Of a stretch of 64,000 bases of DNA, positions 1 to 9,761 are shown piece after piece. The notes under the pieces are model-generated. The model made no database searches, had not been told where the DNA came from, and worked only from the letters and a program-made list of their open reading frames with translations. Source of the stretch: Marinomonas pollencensis (GTDB lineage Bacteria; Pseudomonadota; Gammaproteobacteria; Pseudomonadales; Marinomonadaceae); NCBI RefSeq assembly GCF_003387375.1, contig NZ_QUNG01000005.1, positions 186,001 through 250,000 on the forward strand, written 5' to 3'. Position numbers and translations under genes: made by a program. Position 1 is the first letter of the stretch. Every line of letters starts with the position of its first letter.

Positions 1-1683
1 AGAGATAGTAGGGATCTTCGCAAAGTTGTAGTACTGCGGTGGAGAAGCAGTAGACCACTCAAGAGTATGACCATTCCATGGATCACCAGTAGTGTCCAAG
101 TTTTGTGCGCGGTCACGGAAGCTGACATACAATTGTAGCAACTGGCAAATAATACCGGCCATGATGATAAACGCACCCACCAAAGCAATGTACAACCAGA
201 TGTTCCAATCAGGGTTATCAGTATGATTCAAACGACGAGTCATACCTAGGAAACCCAATACATACAAAGGCATGAAGGCCATGAAGAAGCCGATTAACCA
301 GCACCAGAAAGCCGCTTTACCCAACTTAACGTTAAGGTGGAAGCCCATTACTTTAGGGAACCAGAAAGCAAAACCTGCAAGATAACCAAATACCGCACCA
401 CCGATGATGGTGTTGTGGAAGTGAGCAATCAAGAACAAGCTGTTATGCAATACATAGTCAGCACCAGGTACAGCTAGAAGTACCCCAGTCATACCACCGA
501 TGGTGAAGGTCACCATGAAACCAAGTGTCCAAAGAACCGGTACTGTCACACGAAGGCGACCGCGGTACATAGTGAACAACCAGTTAAACAGTTTCACACC
601 CGTTGGTACGGAAATGACCATTGTCGCCACACCGAAGAAGGCGTTAACGTTGGCACTTGAACCCATGGTAAAGAAGTGATGCAGCCATACGATGAAACCA
701 AGAATCGCAATAGCACCACTCGCCCAAATCATAGATTTATGACCAAACAAGCGCTTACCAGTAAAGGTAGAGACAACCTCAGAGAAGATACCAAATGCTG
801 GAAGTACAAGTATGTACACCTCAGGGTGACCCCATGCCCAGAACAAGTTGATATACATCATTGAGTTACCGCCGCCATCATTCGTGAAGAAGTGGAAGTC
901 AAGGTAACGATCAAGCGTTAGCATTGCCAATACAGCAGTCAAAATTGGGAAAGAGGCAGCGATCAGGATGTTGGCCCAAGTACAGGTCCAAGTGAAGATC
1001 GGCATATCCATCAATTTCATGCCAGGAGCACGCATTTTGAACACAGTAACCAAGAAGTTAACGGCCGTTAAGGTCGTTCCTATCCCGGATATCTGCAGTG
1101 CCCATATGTAGTAATCAACCCCCACGTCCGGACTGAACTGCAACCCGGCCAATGGCGGATACGCCACCCAACCTGTTTTTGCAAATTCACCCACGAAAAG
1201 AGAGATGTTAATTAGGATCGCACCACCAGCCGTTAGCCAGAAGCTAAGGTTGTTTAGGAACGGGAAGGCAACATCACGCGCACCAACTTGTAGCGGTACA
1301 ACAATGTTCATCAAACCAATCATAAATGGCATTGCCATAAAGATGATCATGATGACACCGTGTGCCGTAAAGACTTGGTCATAGTGATGGGGCGGTAGGT
1401 AACCTGGGTCACCATTGGTCGCCAATGCGAGCTGCAAACGCATCATGATAGCGTCCGAGAACCCTCGGAGTAGCATGATAAGTGCTAGTACTATGTACAT
1501 AACACCAAGACGTTTATGGTCAATAGACGTGATCCAGTCGCGCCATAACACACCTAGCAAGTTGTACTTGATAAGCAAGTAGGCCAGTGCCAATGCGCCA
1601 ACAACAATAACGCAAAAAGTCGTTACTAGGATTGGCTCATGGTATGGAATCGCGTCTAACGATAATTTACCTAGAATAGACAT
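1..1683 (-). CDS. cyoB: Cytochrome bo3 ubiquinol oxidase subunit I (partial)
   Basis: Subunit I of the haem-copper quinol oxidase, which oxidises ubiquinol, reduces oxygen to water and pumps protons across the inner membrane. The first 561 codons are present; the family is about 660 residues, so roughly the last 100 lie outside the window. The frame opens [19 protein letters not shown] and continues with [16 protein letters not shown] and [12 protein letters not shown], both typical of CyoB, then many membrane helices without a stop. The ATG shares one base with the cyoA stop codon, so the two genes are translationally coupled, as in the usual cyoABCD order. The 3' partners would lie beyond the left edge. 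Confidence 0.97.
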   Translation of the reverse strand, partial: MSILGKLSLDAIPYHEPILVTTFCVIVVGALALAYLLIKYNLLGVLWRDWITSIDHKRLGVMYIVLALIMLLRGFSDAIMMRLQLALATNGDPGYLPPHHYDQVFTAHGVIMIIFMAMPFMIGLMNIVVPLQVGARDVAFPFLNNLSFWLTAGGAILINISLFVGEFAKTGWVAYPPLAGLQFSPDVGVDYYIWALQISGIGTTLTAVNFLVTVFKMRAPGMKLMDMPIFTWTCTWANILIAASFPILTAVLAMLTLDRYLDFHFFTNDGGGNSMMYINLFWAWGHPEVYILVLPAFGIFSEVVSTFTGKRLFGHKSMIWASGAIAILGFIVWLHHFFTMGSSANVNAFFGVATMVISVPTGVKLFNWLFTMYRGRLRVTVPVLWTLGFMVTFTIGGMTGVLLAVPGADYVLHNSLFLIAHFHNTIIGGAVFGYLAGFAFWFPKVMGFHLNVKLGKAAFWCWLIGFFMAFMPLYVLGFLGMTRRLNHTDNPDWNIWLYIALVGAFIIMAGIICQLLQLYVSFRDRAQNLDTTGDPWNGHTLEWSTASPPQYYNFAKIPTIS

Positions 1684-2714
1684 TACTTGTCTTCCTCCAC
1701 GTGTTCAGGCGATTCATGGCTCATTTCACTATGATTCATGCTGCCGTGGTCCATATCGCTATGATCCATGCTGCCTTTAATCATTGTAGAATCAAAAGGG
1801 GTACCTTTTAGAAGCTCAACTTTGCCGTGATCTTTCATGAATTTCATGACATTGTCATGGAAGATGCCTGGTTTGATTGAGTTGTAGTACTGAACAGGAG
1901 TCGCTACATGTACATGATGAGGATCGGCATCATACTCAGCAAGCTTGTCATAAGACGCTTGATCCAACATGGCATGATTAATTACATCGCCATGAGTACC
2001 TGCTTTCACGCCCTCAACCCAAGCATCAAAATCAGCCTCAGTTGGAGTAGCGATGGCATTAAACTTCATGCCTGTGAAACCTGGGCCACTGTAGTTTGCA
2101 GAGATGCCTTTGTAAGTACCAGGCTCATTTGCAATCAAGTGCAGCTTAGTCACCATGCCAGCCATTGAGTAAATTTGACTACCCAATTGCGGAATGAAGA
2201 ACGAATTCATAGTTCCTTCTGAAGAAATTCTAAATGAAACAGGAACATCGGTTGGGAATACCAACTGGTTCACTGTCGCAATTCCTTGCTCTGGATAGAT
2301 GAACAACCACTTCCAGTTCATAGAAACAACTTCAACCGTGATGTGATCTTTATCAGATTTCAACGGTTTGTAAGGATCTAGTGAATGGGTAGTTTTCCAA
2401 GTAATTACGCCCAAAATTAGGACGATAATAATTGGCACAGTCCATACAACTACTTCAATTTTAGTGGAGTGGGACCACTTAGGTTCGTAAGCCTCATCAC
2501 GACCTTCACGATATTTCCAAGCGAAATAAAGTGTCATAAAGATCACTGGGATTACTACAAGTAGCATTAGCAAAGTCGCAATTATAATTAATTGCTTCTC
2601 TTCAATACCAACTTGTCCTTTTGGATCAAGCACGCCACCTTGGCAACCAGCAAGCAAGCCTACTGCAATAGCCAACGCGATTTTACTTAGGATACGAGTT
2701 AACAAAAGAATCAT
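1683..2714 (-). CDS. cyoA: Cytochrome bo3 ubiquinol oxidase subunit II
   Basis: Lipoprotein subunit II of the bo-type quinol oxidase. A signal peptide ends in the lipobox LAGC (Cys24), two membrane helices follow (about 40-65 and 85-107), then a periplasmic cupredoxin-like domain with [18 protein letters not shown], typical of CyoA, which lacks the CuA ligands of cytochrome c oxidases. At 343 residues it is longer than E. coli CyoA (315). The extra length is a C-terminal tail rich in Met, His, Asp and Ser (for example [18 protein letters not shown]), resembling copper-binding repeats. The ATG sits right behind AGAGG; an AGGG slightly further upstream may serve as ribosome binding site. Confidence 0.96.
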   Translation of the reverse strand: MILLLTRILSKIALAIAVGLLAGCQGGVLDPKGQVGIEEKQLIIIATLLMLLVVIPVIFMTLYFAWKYREGRDEAYEPKWSHSTKIEVVVWTVPIIIVLILGVITWKTTHSLDPYKPLKSDKDHITVEVVSMNWKWLFIYPEQGIATVNQLVFPTDVPVSFRISSEGTMNSFFIPQLGSQIYSMAGMVTKLHLIANEPGTYKGISANYSGPGFTGMKFNAIATPTEADFDAWVEGVKAGTHGDVINHAMLDQASYDKLAEYDADPHHVHVATPVQYYNSIKPGIFHDNVMKFMKDHGKVELLKGTPFDSTMIKGSMDHSDMDHGSMNHSEMSHESPEHVEEDK

Positions 2715-2911
2715 CCTCTAACCCTGAGGTTCACAACACTGCATCTTTACCATTAAAAATGCAGAACGAAAAATCCGGTCTAAACCGGGTATTTCAGCAA
2801 AGATGCTCCGCACACTGAAATCAGTATTACAAAGATCCCTACTTCATTAATTTATATTAACGAGGTAAGTTTCTTGTTGGATCACCTAAATCTGAAAAAG
2901 GGTGCTCTAAA

Positions 2912-3259
2912 TCATCCCGTCGTGGGTCGTGCCGCAACACGCACCAGCTGCTCTTTTAAAGAGTCATCACGATTATTAAAGGAGGCCAGTATCTGGCGAG
3001 CTAGGTTGATATGCGCATTTTTGCACCAATATCTAACCAATAAACAGGTAATGCTTGCGCTCATAAACAGCACAAACATAAAAATAGGGGAGGTGAAGAA
3101 AGACGCTGGAGTTGGATAAGTAAGAAAGGTCACAACACAAAGCGTGCTAACGATAAACGACAGGCACAACAAAACCGTCAACCAAATAGGTGACATTTGC
3201 TGAGAAAGTAGGGCTTTCTTATGCAAAACTGTTTGTAGTGAGTCCAATTTTTCGTCCAA
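2912..3259 (-). CDS. Small two-helix membrane protein, unknown function
   Basis: 115 residues, not recognised. Two hydrophobic segments are clear (about residues 24-48 and 53-76), separated by a short Pro-rich loop, followed by a basic cytoplasmic-looking tail. The reading frame begins with TTG and has no good ribosome binding site, so the true start may be internal. It lies upstream of cyoA on the same strand with about 200 bases between, so it could be a leader gene of the oxidase locus or independent. An overlapping plus-strand frame (2874-3119) lacks features and is treated as a shadow. The membrane pattern is what supports this call. Confidence 0.5.
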   Translation of the reverse strand: MDEKLDSLQTVLHKKALLSQQMSPIWLTVLLCLSFIVSTLCVVTFLTYPTPASFFTSPIFMFVLFMSASITCLLVRYWCKNAHINLARQILASFNNRDDSLKEQLVRVAARPTTG

Positions 3260-3488
3260 ATTTATTAACTATTAACCGTGCTAAAACGGCGATCTCTGCA
3301 TTACACGCAATTCTTGTGCGCGGAATATATCAAAAATTATACAATCGCACAAAGCGTAGTTTAGCCTTTGTCAGCCTTGTCTTCACGGCCTTTTTATAAA
3401 AAAGCCTCTTATTCATCATAAAGAAAGCTTATGCTGGCCATTCAACCTACGTTATAAAGAAAATTCCTTACAATTGTAAGACTAAGCA

Positions 3489-5006
3489 TCACCGATTGTG
3501 GCTCAAAAACCACTTTTTTAGCACATTAATAGACTGGCGCATTGTTTCTATTGATGATCCACTGAAACCTAAAATAAATCCCTGCCTCTCATAACTAATT
3601 GAAAAATGATGAGTTAATGGTGATAAAACGACTCCTTCCTTTACTAAATCCTGAGTGATTTTCTGGTCCCATTTAATATCTTCCCGTGACCCTAACCAGG
3701 TCGATTTTATTTCTACCAATACGTGCATTCCACCTTGTGGCTTTTGCCATTCACACCACTCGGATAACTGCTCACTTAATAGTGTCAGCAGAGCATCGCG
3801 CTTTAAACGGTAATGTCGGCGCATACGATTTAGGTGCCGGTCAAAGCCACCTCGTTGCATAAAATCCGCCACCGCGGGTTGGATCGGCAAAGAAGCAGAA
3901 AAACCTATGGTGCGTTGGGTGTCACTAAGGTGTGCCAGATAAACCCGTGGTGCAACAATAAACCCTAAGCGTAACCCTCGGAAAAGCACCTTAGAAAAAC
4001 TGCCCATAAAAAAGGTGCGATCCATTGCACCTTCATGCAAGGCCGCAGTTTGCATAAAAGGCACGTCCACTCGGCCTTGATAGACGAATTCATTGTCATA
4101 ATCGTCTTCGATAAACCACCAATTCTCAGCACTAGATTGCAGCTTCAATAGCCATTGCTGACGGCGAGAAGGGCTCATATTAAGACCTAAGGGATACTGC
4201 CTATTTGGCGTCAACAGCGCGACATTAGTCGCCTGCTGCTTGGCACGCTTAGTCTTAAGCACCGTCGGCAATCTAGCACCTTCTTCATCTATTGGTAGAA
4301 AAGAAAGCGTCCCTTGTTGAGAAAGCACTTCTCGCAGCGGTGGATAAGTAGGGTCTTCAAGCCACCAAGAAAGGGCCGCTACCTCGCTGTGCGCTGACGG
4401 AGCTGCTATCGTCGCATTAGGCGTTGGCAAGGAGGCAAGCGCGTGATGCAATAAGATCAAACTATCTCGACTTCCTGCCGTGACGATAATTTGCTCAGCA
4501 CTGCAACGCATGCCACGCACTCGGTAGAGATAATCTACAATGGCTACTTTGAGATCTGGCAATCCAGTGTGGTACTTGCCTTGCAATACTCCAGAGTCAG
4601 GGTTCAACCAACTCCTGCGCATGCTTGCTGCCCATTCTTTGTTTGGAAAAACCGCCACATCAACGCCGGAGTCGAACCGCCATGCTTGTGTTTGAGGCTC
4701 TTTTTCAGCCACTAAGCCCGCTGTGTCATGTCTCACTTGTCTTGCAAGAGGCTGAGCGGCCACAAACACACCGCGCTTTTCCTCACTTAGCAGAATACCT
4801 TCTGCCACGAGATGCTCGTAGGCTTTTGATGTCGTGCTCCGAGAGACACCTAATGTGCTGGCCAATGCTCGTGATGAGGGCAATTTATCGCCCACGGACA
4901 AGGCCCCAGAGACAATGCCTTGTTGAATTTGAGTCATCAGTTGTTGGTAATACGCCGCTCCATGGTTATCCAAAGAGAAACGTAAACTGGCGCTGGCGTG
5001 CTTCAT
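3489..5006 (-). CDS. MocR/PdxR-type GntR regulator with aminotransferase domain
   Basis: 505-residue MocR-family regulator. Residues about 15-80 form a GntR winged helix (KLPSSRALASTLGVSRSTTS). The rest is a fold-type I aminotransferase domain with the PLP-binding lysine in GSFSKVLFRG (Lys339) and the EDDYDNEF motif. Family members sense PLP or related amines and usually control a divergent gene. Here the divergent neighbour encodes a PNPOx-like flavin protein 105 bases away, and the gap carries CTGGCTAT half-sites. The target is therefore probably that gene, and possibly itself. The effector cannot be read from sequence. Confidence 0.9.
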   Translation of the reverse strand: MKHASASLRFSLDNHGAAYYQQLMTQIQQGIVSGALSVGDKLPSSRALASTLGVSRSTTSKAYEHLVAEGILLSEEKRGVFVAAQPLARQVRHDTAGLVAEKEPQTQAWRFDSGVDVAVFPNKEWAASMRRSWLNPDSGVLQGKYHTGLPDLKVAIVDYLYRVRGMRCSAEQIIVTAGSRDSLILLHHALASLPTPNATIAAPSAHSEVAALSWWLEDPTYPPLREVLSQQGTLSFLPIDEEGARLPTVLKTKRAKQQATNVALLTPNRQYPLGLNMSPSRRQQWLLKLQSSAENWWFIEDDYDNEFVYQGRVDVPFMQTAALHEGAMDRTFFMGSFSKVLFRGLRLGFIVAPRVYLAHLSDTQRTIGFSASLPIQPAVADFMQRGGFDRHLNRMRRHYRLKRDALLTLLSEQLSEWCEWQKPQGGMHVLVEIKSTWLGSREDIKWDQKITQDLVKEGVVLSPLTHHFSISYERQGFILGFSGSSIETMRQSINVLKKWFLSHNR

Positions 5007-5032
5007 ATCTGGCCTGCTTTTTTATCTTCATT

Positions 5033-5082
5033 CTGGCTATTTTTATAAATACCAGATCACTTTAGAGTCTTGTTATAGCCAG
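5033..5082. promoter_or_regulatory. Probable MocR operator cluster
   Basis: Between the divergent MocR gene and the PNPOx-like gene lies an inverted repeat with CTGGCTAT at 5033-5040 and ATACCAG at 5049-5055. A further ATAGCCAG at 5075-5082 is the exact reverse complement of the first half-site. The outer two copies are 42 bases apart centre to centre, about four helical turns, as expected for a dimeric MocR regulator. Binding is inferred. Confidence 0.5.
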
Positions 5083-5111
5083 TCACTCAACAAGAAACAA
5101 GGAGAGAAGCC

Positions 5112-5759
5112 ATGCGCCAGTCATTAGAAACGCCCCTTAGTAAGGTAAAACGTGGACCCAATCGAGCACAATACGATGCAGAAACGGCCTTTCGAATCAT
5201 AGATAACACGCTTATGTGCCATGTGGGACAGAGTAAAAACGGCCAGGTGTTTGTCACACCCACTTGCCATTGGCGTGAGGGGGAATACTTTTATTGGCAT
5301 GGGCATGCGAAAGCGAGAAACATCAAAGCGCCGATCGATGACGCTGAAAAGGTGTGCATCAATCTTTGTCAGTTAGATGGTTTGGTATTGGCTCGCTCTG
5401 CCATGCACCATTCTGTTAACTACCGTTCAGTGACGCTATTTGGCGTACCTGAGTTGATCGAAGATACTGAAGAAAAAGTCCGTCAGTTTAAAATCTTCCT
5501 CGATAAAGTTAGCCCTGGTCGTTGGGATGCGCTCAGGCCGATCAATGACATTGAAATCAAAGCGACAGGCTTATTAAGAATCAAAATAGAAGAGGCGTCG
5601 ATTAAAGTTAGAGCGGAACCTCCTGTGGATGACCCAGACGACAATGATTGGCCGGTTTGGGCTGGCGTAGTGCCGCTGCAACAGCAATGGGGGCCGCTAG
5701 AGCAAGACCCCATTCAAACTGAGTTATTTGACACACCCACGCCACCCGATGCCTTCTAG
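5112..5759 (+). CDS. PNPOx-like flavin-binding protein
   Basis: 215-residue protein of the pyridoxamine-5'-phosphate-oxidase-like split-barrel superfamily (COG3467 type, flavin-nucleotide-binding). The family signature is seen in the N-terminal half: strands around HVGQSKNGQVFVTPTCHW, YFYWHGHAKARN and VCINLCQLDGLVLARSAMHH, then YRSVTLFG. Such proteins bind FMN or other flavins and are often reductases of unknown substrate; true PdxH function is not implied. Start ATG follows AAGGAGAGAAGCC. It is transcribed divergently from a MocR regulator, suggesting control by PLP or an amine. The tail after about residue 180 is acidic and Pro-rich. Confidence 0.85.
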   Translation: MRQSLETPLSKVKRGPNRAQYDAETAFRIIDNTLMCHVGQSKNGQVFVTPTCHWREGEYFYWHGHAKARNIKAPIDDAEKVCINLCQLDGLVLARSAMHHSVNYRSVTLFGVPELIEDTEEKVRQFKIFLDKVSPGRWDALRPINDIEIKATGLLRIKIEEASIKVRAEPPVDDPDDNDWPVWAGVVPLQQQWGPLEQDPIQTELFDTPTPPDAF

Positions 5760-5783
5760 GATAGTCTTTTAGAGTACAGCCTC

Positions 5784-8645
5784 TTAACGGGGCTGGCTTA
5801 ACTCATCCACCAGATACACGATGGATTGATAATCCAAGCCACTGTGTTCACTCAAGCCAATTTCACAGGTGCGGCTATTGGAGTAACCCGCGTCACATCC
5901 CGCTACCGCTTTGGGTAAGGTTTTCAGCGCGCTCGCGTTCAGTTCCGGGGTGGAAAAGCCCTTATCTCCAGCGAAACCACAACAAGTAATGTCTGGCGGA
6001 AGCACCACTTCATCAGCAAGCTGTTGCGCAAGCGAAACAAAACTATCGGCTAATCCCATACGAGTAGTACTGCAGGTAACGTGCACCGCAATACGAGCTG
6101 ACTTTTTGCTGATCTGTAAATGTGGCAAAGCAAATTCATTTATAAACGACACCTGCTCGTACAGCTTCAGTTTCTCGTCCAAGGTTTCTTTCATACGCAG
6201 CAAACAAGGGCTGGTATCACAGACAATGGGATAGCGACCATTTTCACTGGCGGCTAATAACAATGTATTGAGGTCATTGGCTTTTTGCTCTGCGACAGCG
6301 AACTGCCCTTTACTCTGAAAAGCCAAACCACAGCAGCTACTTTCTACGCCGTCGGGAATAATCACTCGATATCCCGATTTGTTCAGCACACTCAACATCA
6401 CTTCCATCACTGAACGCTGATCTTTCGATGCAGGGCTACTGCCCATTACTCGTGTGGCACAGCTGGGTAAATACACCACCGTAAGTTGGTCACTCTCAGT
6501 GGCGCTACAATCACTGTTTTCAAGCAAGGTTTTCAGAGGAATGGACGCCTTCGGCATAGTTGAACGCCACTTAGGTACGACACCGGCTGAGACTTTATTC
6601 GCAGCCCCAGTGAGTACTTTCATACCGGCATCACCCACTATGTTCTTCATGACTGATGCCGAAGCAAGTCCTAAGCGCGCGGTTTTTGTAACTCCTTCAA
6701 AGTGATCTCCAATCCAATATCCCACCTTACTATCTGGAATACGGTCGTGTCGCAGCTCTCGAGTTAAATCGCCAGTATTGATACCAACCGGACATTGCAT
6801 AGAACACAGACCACAGCCTGCACAAGTATCAACACCTTGATAATCATAGTCTTTTTTCAATAGAGCTAAGCGCTCTGGCTGATCCTTTGTCACACTTAGA
6901 CGTTGGATCTCACGCCAAATAACGATGCGTTGACGAGGGGTCAAGGTCAGGGATTTAGAAGGGCACGATGATTCGCAGAAGCCGCATTCTATACAAGTAT
7001 CCACCTTGTCGTTTGCCTTGGGTAAGGGTTTCAAGTTTTGTACATGAAGGTTGGCATTGTGGGTCAAAATCACATCAGGATTGAGCAAGCCTTCAGGGTC
7101 AAATGCCCGTTTAATCTCCCACATAATGTCGTAGGCTTCTTGCCCCCATTCAAGGGAGACATAAGGCGCCATATTACGACCAGTGCCATGCTCAGCCTTC
7201 AGGGAGCCTTGGTATTTTACCGCCACTAACTGAGCTACTTCATCCATCAGTTTTTCGTAGCGGATCACTTCGGCTGGGGCATCAAAACCTTGGGTAAAAA
7301 CAAAATGAAGATTGCCCTCTAAAGCATGACCAAACAAAATCGCCTCGTCATAACCATGTTTTTGAAACACACCTTGTAGCTCTAATACGCCTTCGGCTAA
7401 TTGCTCAACGGGAAAAGCCACGTCTTCGATAATCACCGTTGTTCCAACAGGGCGAACCGCGCCTACAGCGGGAAAGAGCCCTTTACGAATTTTCCAATAG
7501 GAGTCGTAAATGTCTTTCTGTTGGGTAAATTCAATCGGATTCAAAGGCTCGCAGCCTGTCAGGGAAGAGGACACCAACTCAAGATTATGGGCCAACTCTT
7601 GGGCGTCTGCTGCGCGCACATCAATCAATAAGCCTGCGGCTTGATCGCCCAATGTTGTCAGCATGTCTGGCATTCCAGGCTTCCCTTCAACCGCACGCAA
7701 ACCAGCACGATCAATCAGCTCTACAGCAGAAACAGGGGCACTTTTTAATGCCGTTACGGCACGGCAGGTTCTTTCCATGTCGTCAAAAAACAGCATGGCC
7801 GCGGCTTTAATAGGGTGATCCACGACGGTTTGATAAGTCACTTCACTTAAAAAGCCCAACGTCCCTTCAGAGCCAATCATCAGGTGCAACAGGATATCAA
7901 AGGGATCTTGGTAATCCACCAGGCTGTTTAGGCTGTATCCTGTTGTGTTTTTTAATCGATATTTGTGTCTTATTTTGTCGGCAAGCGCCGCATTTCCTCG
8001 GGTTTTTTCACCCAACCCTTTTAAGGTCGCCAGCAACTCCCCGTGGGTTTGGGCAAAGCTTGCCTTGCTCGACTCATCGGCTGTGTCGAGAAGCGTGCCA
8101 TCGGCTAATAAAATTCGTGCGCTTTGAATGGTGTTATAGCTGTTTTGCGCGGTACCACAGCACATACCACTGGCATTATTAGCCGCAATCCCCCCTATCA
8201 TACAGGCGTTAATGGAGGCGGGATCTGGGCCTATTTTGCGCTGAAAAGGGGCCAGCAATTGATTGGCTCGGGCTCCGATAATACCTGGCTGCAGCGAAAT
8301 GATTTGCCCATGCTGATGAATCGCGTGGCTTTTCCAGTTATCGGAAAGCTGAATTAAGATGGAATCGGTTACCGCCTGACCAGATAAGCTCGTACCAGCA
8401 GCTCTAAAGGTCACAGGTAGCTTTCTCAACTGTGCCTCTTTTAATACCAAACGTACTTCTTCTTCGTTGTCCACGCGCACCACCAACTGTGGTACTAAGC
8501 GATAAAAGCTGGCGTCTGTGCCATAGGCCAAAGTCCGTAAAGGATCTCGTATCAAACGCGCCTCGTCTATGCTGTTCAGCAGCACACGGTACAGTGCTTC
8601 ATAATGAAAGTCGGTATTTTTTGAGGCTAACAATGGAGAAGTCAT
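5784..8645 (-). CDS. dld: FAD/iron-sulfur D-lactate dehydrogenase (GlcD-GlpC fusion)
   Basis: Membrane-associated 2-hydroxyacid dehydrogenase, most likely D-lactate to pyruvate with electrons passed to the respiratory chain. The first half is an FAD-binding PCMH domain (FRAAGTSLSGQAV, GGIAANNASGMCCG) plus FAD-oxidase C domain with FGHALEGNLHFVF and KAEHGTGRN. Then come two ferredoxin clusters (CIECGFCESSCP and CAGCGLCSMQCP) and two CCG domains (SSCCGLAFQ, CCGFAGDKG). At 953 residues from this start it matches the Pseudomonas-type iron-sulfur Dld. A TTG at 8666 is the upstream alternative; ATG at 8645 gives MTSPLLASK. D-2-hydroxyglutarate dehydrogenase (YdiJ type) is the main alternative. The divergent LldR-like regulator and operator favour lactate. 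Confidence 0.8.
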   Translation of the reverse strand: MTSPLLASKNTDFHYEALYRVLLNSIDEARLIRDPLRTLAYGTDASFYRLVPQLVVRVDNEEEVRLVLKEAQLRKLPVTFRAAGTSLSGQAVTDSILIQLSDNWKSHAIHQHGQIISLQPGIIGARANQLLAPFQRKIGPDPASINACMIGGIAANNASGMCCGTAQNSYNTIQSARILLADGTLLDTADESSKASFAQTHGELLATLKGLGEKTRGNAALADKIRHKYRLKNTTGYSLNSLVDYQDPFDILLHLMIGSEGTLGFLSEVTYQTVVDHPIKAAAMLFFDDMERTCRAVTALKSAPVSAVELIDRAGLRAVEGKPGMPDMLTTLGDQAAGLLIDVRAADAQELAHNLELVSSSLTGCEPLNPIEFTQQKDIYDSYWKIRKGLFPAVGAVRPVGTTVIIEDVAFPVEQLAEGVLELQGVFQKHGYDEAILFGHALEGNLHFVFTQGFDAPAEVIRYEKLMDEVAQLVAVKYQGSLKAEHGTGRNMAPYVSLEWGQEAYDIMWEIKRAFDPEGLLNPDVILTHNANLHVQNLKPLPKANDKVDTCIECGFCESSCPSKSLTLTPRQRIVIWREIQRLSVTKDQPERLALLKKDYDYQGVDTCAGCGLCSMQCPVGINTGDLTRELRHDRIPDSKVGYWIGDHFEGVTKTARLGLASASVMKNIVGDAGMKVLTGAANKVSAGVVPKWRSTMPKASIPLKTLLENSDCSATESDQLTVVYLPSCATRVMGSSPASKDQRSVMEVMLSVLNKSGYRVIIPDGVESSCCGLAFQSKGQFAVAEQKANDLNTLLLAASENGRYPIVCDTSPCLLRMKETLDEKLKLYEQVSFINEFALPHLQISKKSARIAVHVTCSTTRMGLADSFVSLAQQLADEVVLPPDITCCGFAGDKGFSTPELNASALKTLPKAVAGCDAGYSNSRTCEIGLSEHSGLDYQSIVYLVDELSQPR

Positions 8646-8740
8646 AACAATGCATCCCAGGCACAAGGGCCAGCTAACTTTTTATTATTTTGGTTATTTA
8701 AACAGATAAATAACTGGACAGAGATAGGGCAAAAATAATA

Positions 8741-8757
8741 AATTGGTAATACCAATT
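8741..8757. promoter_or_regulatory. LldR/PdhR-type operator 1
   Basis: AATTGGTAATACCAATT is a perfect palindrome with a 3-base centre and matches the known PdhR/LldR consensus AATTGGTnnnACCAATT exactly. It lies about 95 bases upstream of the dld start and 205 upstream of the regulator gene. Confidence 0.8.
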
Positions 8758-8848
8758 TACCTTATAAACCTGAGCTACAATAAAAATCCCGACCACATTT
8801 GTCAACCTATAAGATACTTGAGAGTTAGAGGATTTTAGCGTCATTTTA

Positions 8849-8865
8849 TATTGGTTTTACCACTT
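8849..8865. promoter_or_regulatory. LldR/PdhR-type operator 2
   Basis: TATTGGTTTTACCACTT repeats the core TTGGTnnnACCA of operator 1 with weaker flanks. The centres of the two sites are 108 bases apart, which would allow repression by looping between the divergent promoters, as known for E. coli lldR. Confidence 0.65.
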
Positions 8866-8962
8866 TTAATCTTATCAACAGGAAGCATTTCAAGCCGTTA
8901 ATAAGACCAAAAGTGCTTCTGTAACTGGCGTTTACTTAACCACCATATGGACCAATAAGCCG

Positions 8963-9736
8963 ATGGAAACCAATCGCTTTGCCCGTGTTAAACAGGCCAA
9001 AATCTCAGATATTATTATGCAGCAGTTAGAAAGCATGATTTTAGAAGGTAGCTTCACCCCAGGCCAGAAATTACCACCAGAGCGTGAGCTGGCGACACGA
9101 TTTGAGGTTTCTCGCCCTTCATTAAGAGAGGCAATTCAGAAATTAATCGCCCGCGGTATTCTCTATAGTCGTCACGGTGGCGGCACCTATGTCTCAGAGC
9201 AAATAGGAAGCTCATTTGCCGATCCTTTGCACGACTTACTGAGCGCCCACGATGAGTTTTTATACGATCAACTTGAGTTTCGTGACGCGCTAGAAGGTCT
9301 GTCCGCGTATTATGCGGCACATCGAAGTACTGAAGCAGACAAAGCACGATTAGGCCAATGTTTTGAGCAATTAGAACAGGCCAATCGGCAACAGAATTTC
9401 GCCTTAGAAGCTAAGTTAGATGCAGAATTTCATATGATCATCGCCGAATCTGCGCACAACGTTGTATTGCTTCATACCTTACGCAGCTTATTTTCTATTT
9501 TAGCCAGCAGCATTTCGGCAAATTTAAAAAACCTGTTTGAAAAGAAAGCAGCACGTAAGCAAATTATGGATCAGCATCGCGCTATGTATAAGGCTATTAT
9601 GTCAGGTGATGCGGAAGGAGCACGTAACGCTGCCCATGCTCACTTGGTGTTTGTGGAGGAAAATCTGCTCAAAATGCGTCAAGAGGAAACCCGTATCCAG
9701 CGCTCCCTCAGACGTAACGAGAGCCTCAAACCTTAA
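8963..9736 (+). CDS. FadR-subfamily GntR regulator (LldR/PdhR-like)
   Basis: 257-residue regulator. The N-terminal winged helix (about residues 10-75) has the family core GQKLPPERELATRFEVSRPS followed by LREAIQKLIARG and the wing GGGTYVSE. The C-terminal helical FCD domain (about 90-240) has FRDALEG and the metal-ligand pattern of this family (DAEFHMIIAESAHN, HRAMYKAIMSGDAEGA). It is divergent from dld, with two PdhR/LldR-consensus palindromes between. It probably represses D-lactate oxidation in the absence of lactate or pyruvate. No lactate permease or L-lactate dehydrogenase gene is adjacent, so the regulon differs from the classical lldPRD arrangement. Confidence 0.85.
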   Translation: METNRFARVKQAKISDIIMQQLESMILEGSFTPGQKLPPERELATRFEVSRPSLREAIQKLIARGILYSRHGGGTYVSEQIGSSFADPLHDLLSAHDEFLYDQLEFRDALEGLSAYYAAHRSTEADKARLGQCFEQLEQANRQQNFALEAKLDAEFHMIIAESAHNVVLLHTLRSLFSILASSISANLKNLFEKKAARKQIMDQHRAMYKAIMSGDAEGARNAAHAHLVFVEENLLKMRQEETRIQRSLRRNESLKP

Positions 9737-9761
9737 TCACCTAAAGGCAACAGAGCAGCGA

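Larger units (their letters stand above)
8646..8962. other. Divergent control region between dld and the GntR regulator
   Basis: About 317 AT-rich bases separate the two divergent genes. It holds the two LldR/PdhR-type operators listed separately and no open frame of interest. Promoters for both genes must lie here, but no unambiguous -35/-10 pair was picked out. Confidence 0.6.

Noticed and set aside
676-864. Plus-strand frame inside cyoB.
   Set aside because: Shadow of a clearly coding minus-strand gene.
2874-3119. Plus-strand frame of 81 codons.
   Set aside because: Overlaps the membrane protein on the other strand, has no domain or hydrophobic pattern and no convincing ribosome binding site.
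3387-3406. AT-rich hairpin with GGC and GCC ends as terminator of the MocR gene.
   Set aside because: Not followed by a T run in the right direction and stem mostly A-T.
7943-8357. Several plus-strand frames within the dld region.
   Set aside because: All overlap well-supported codons of the dehydrogenase and encode no recognisable product.
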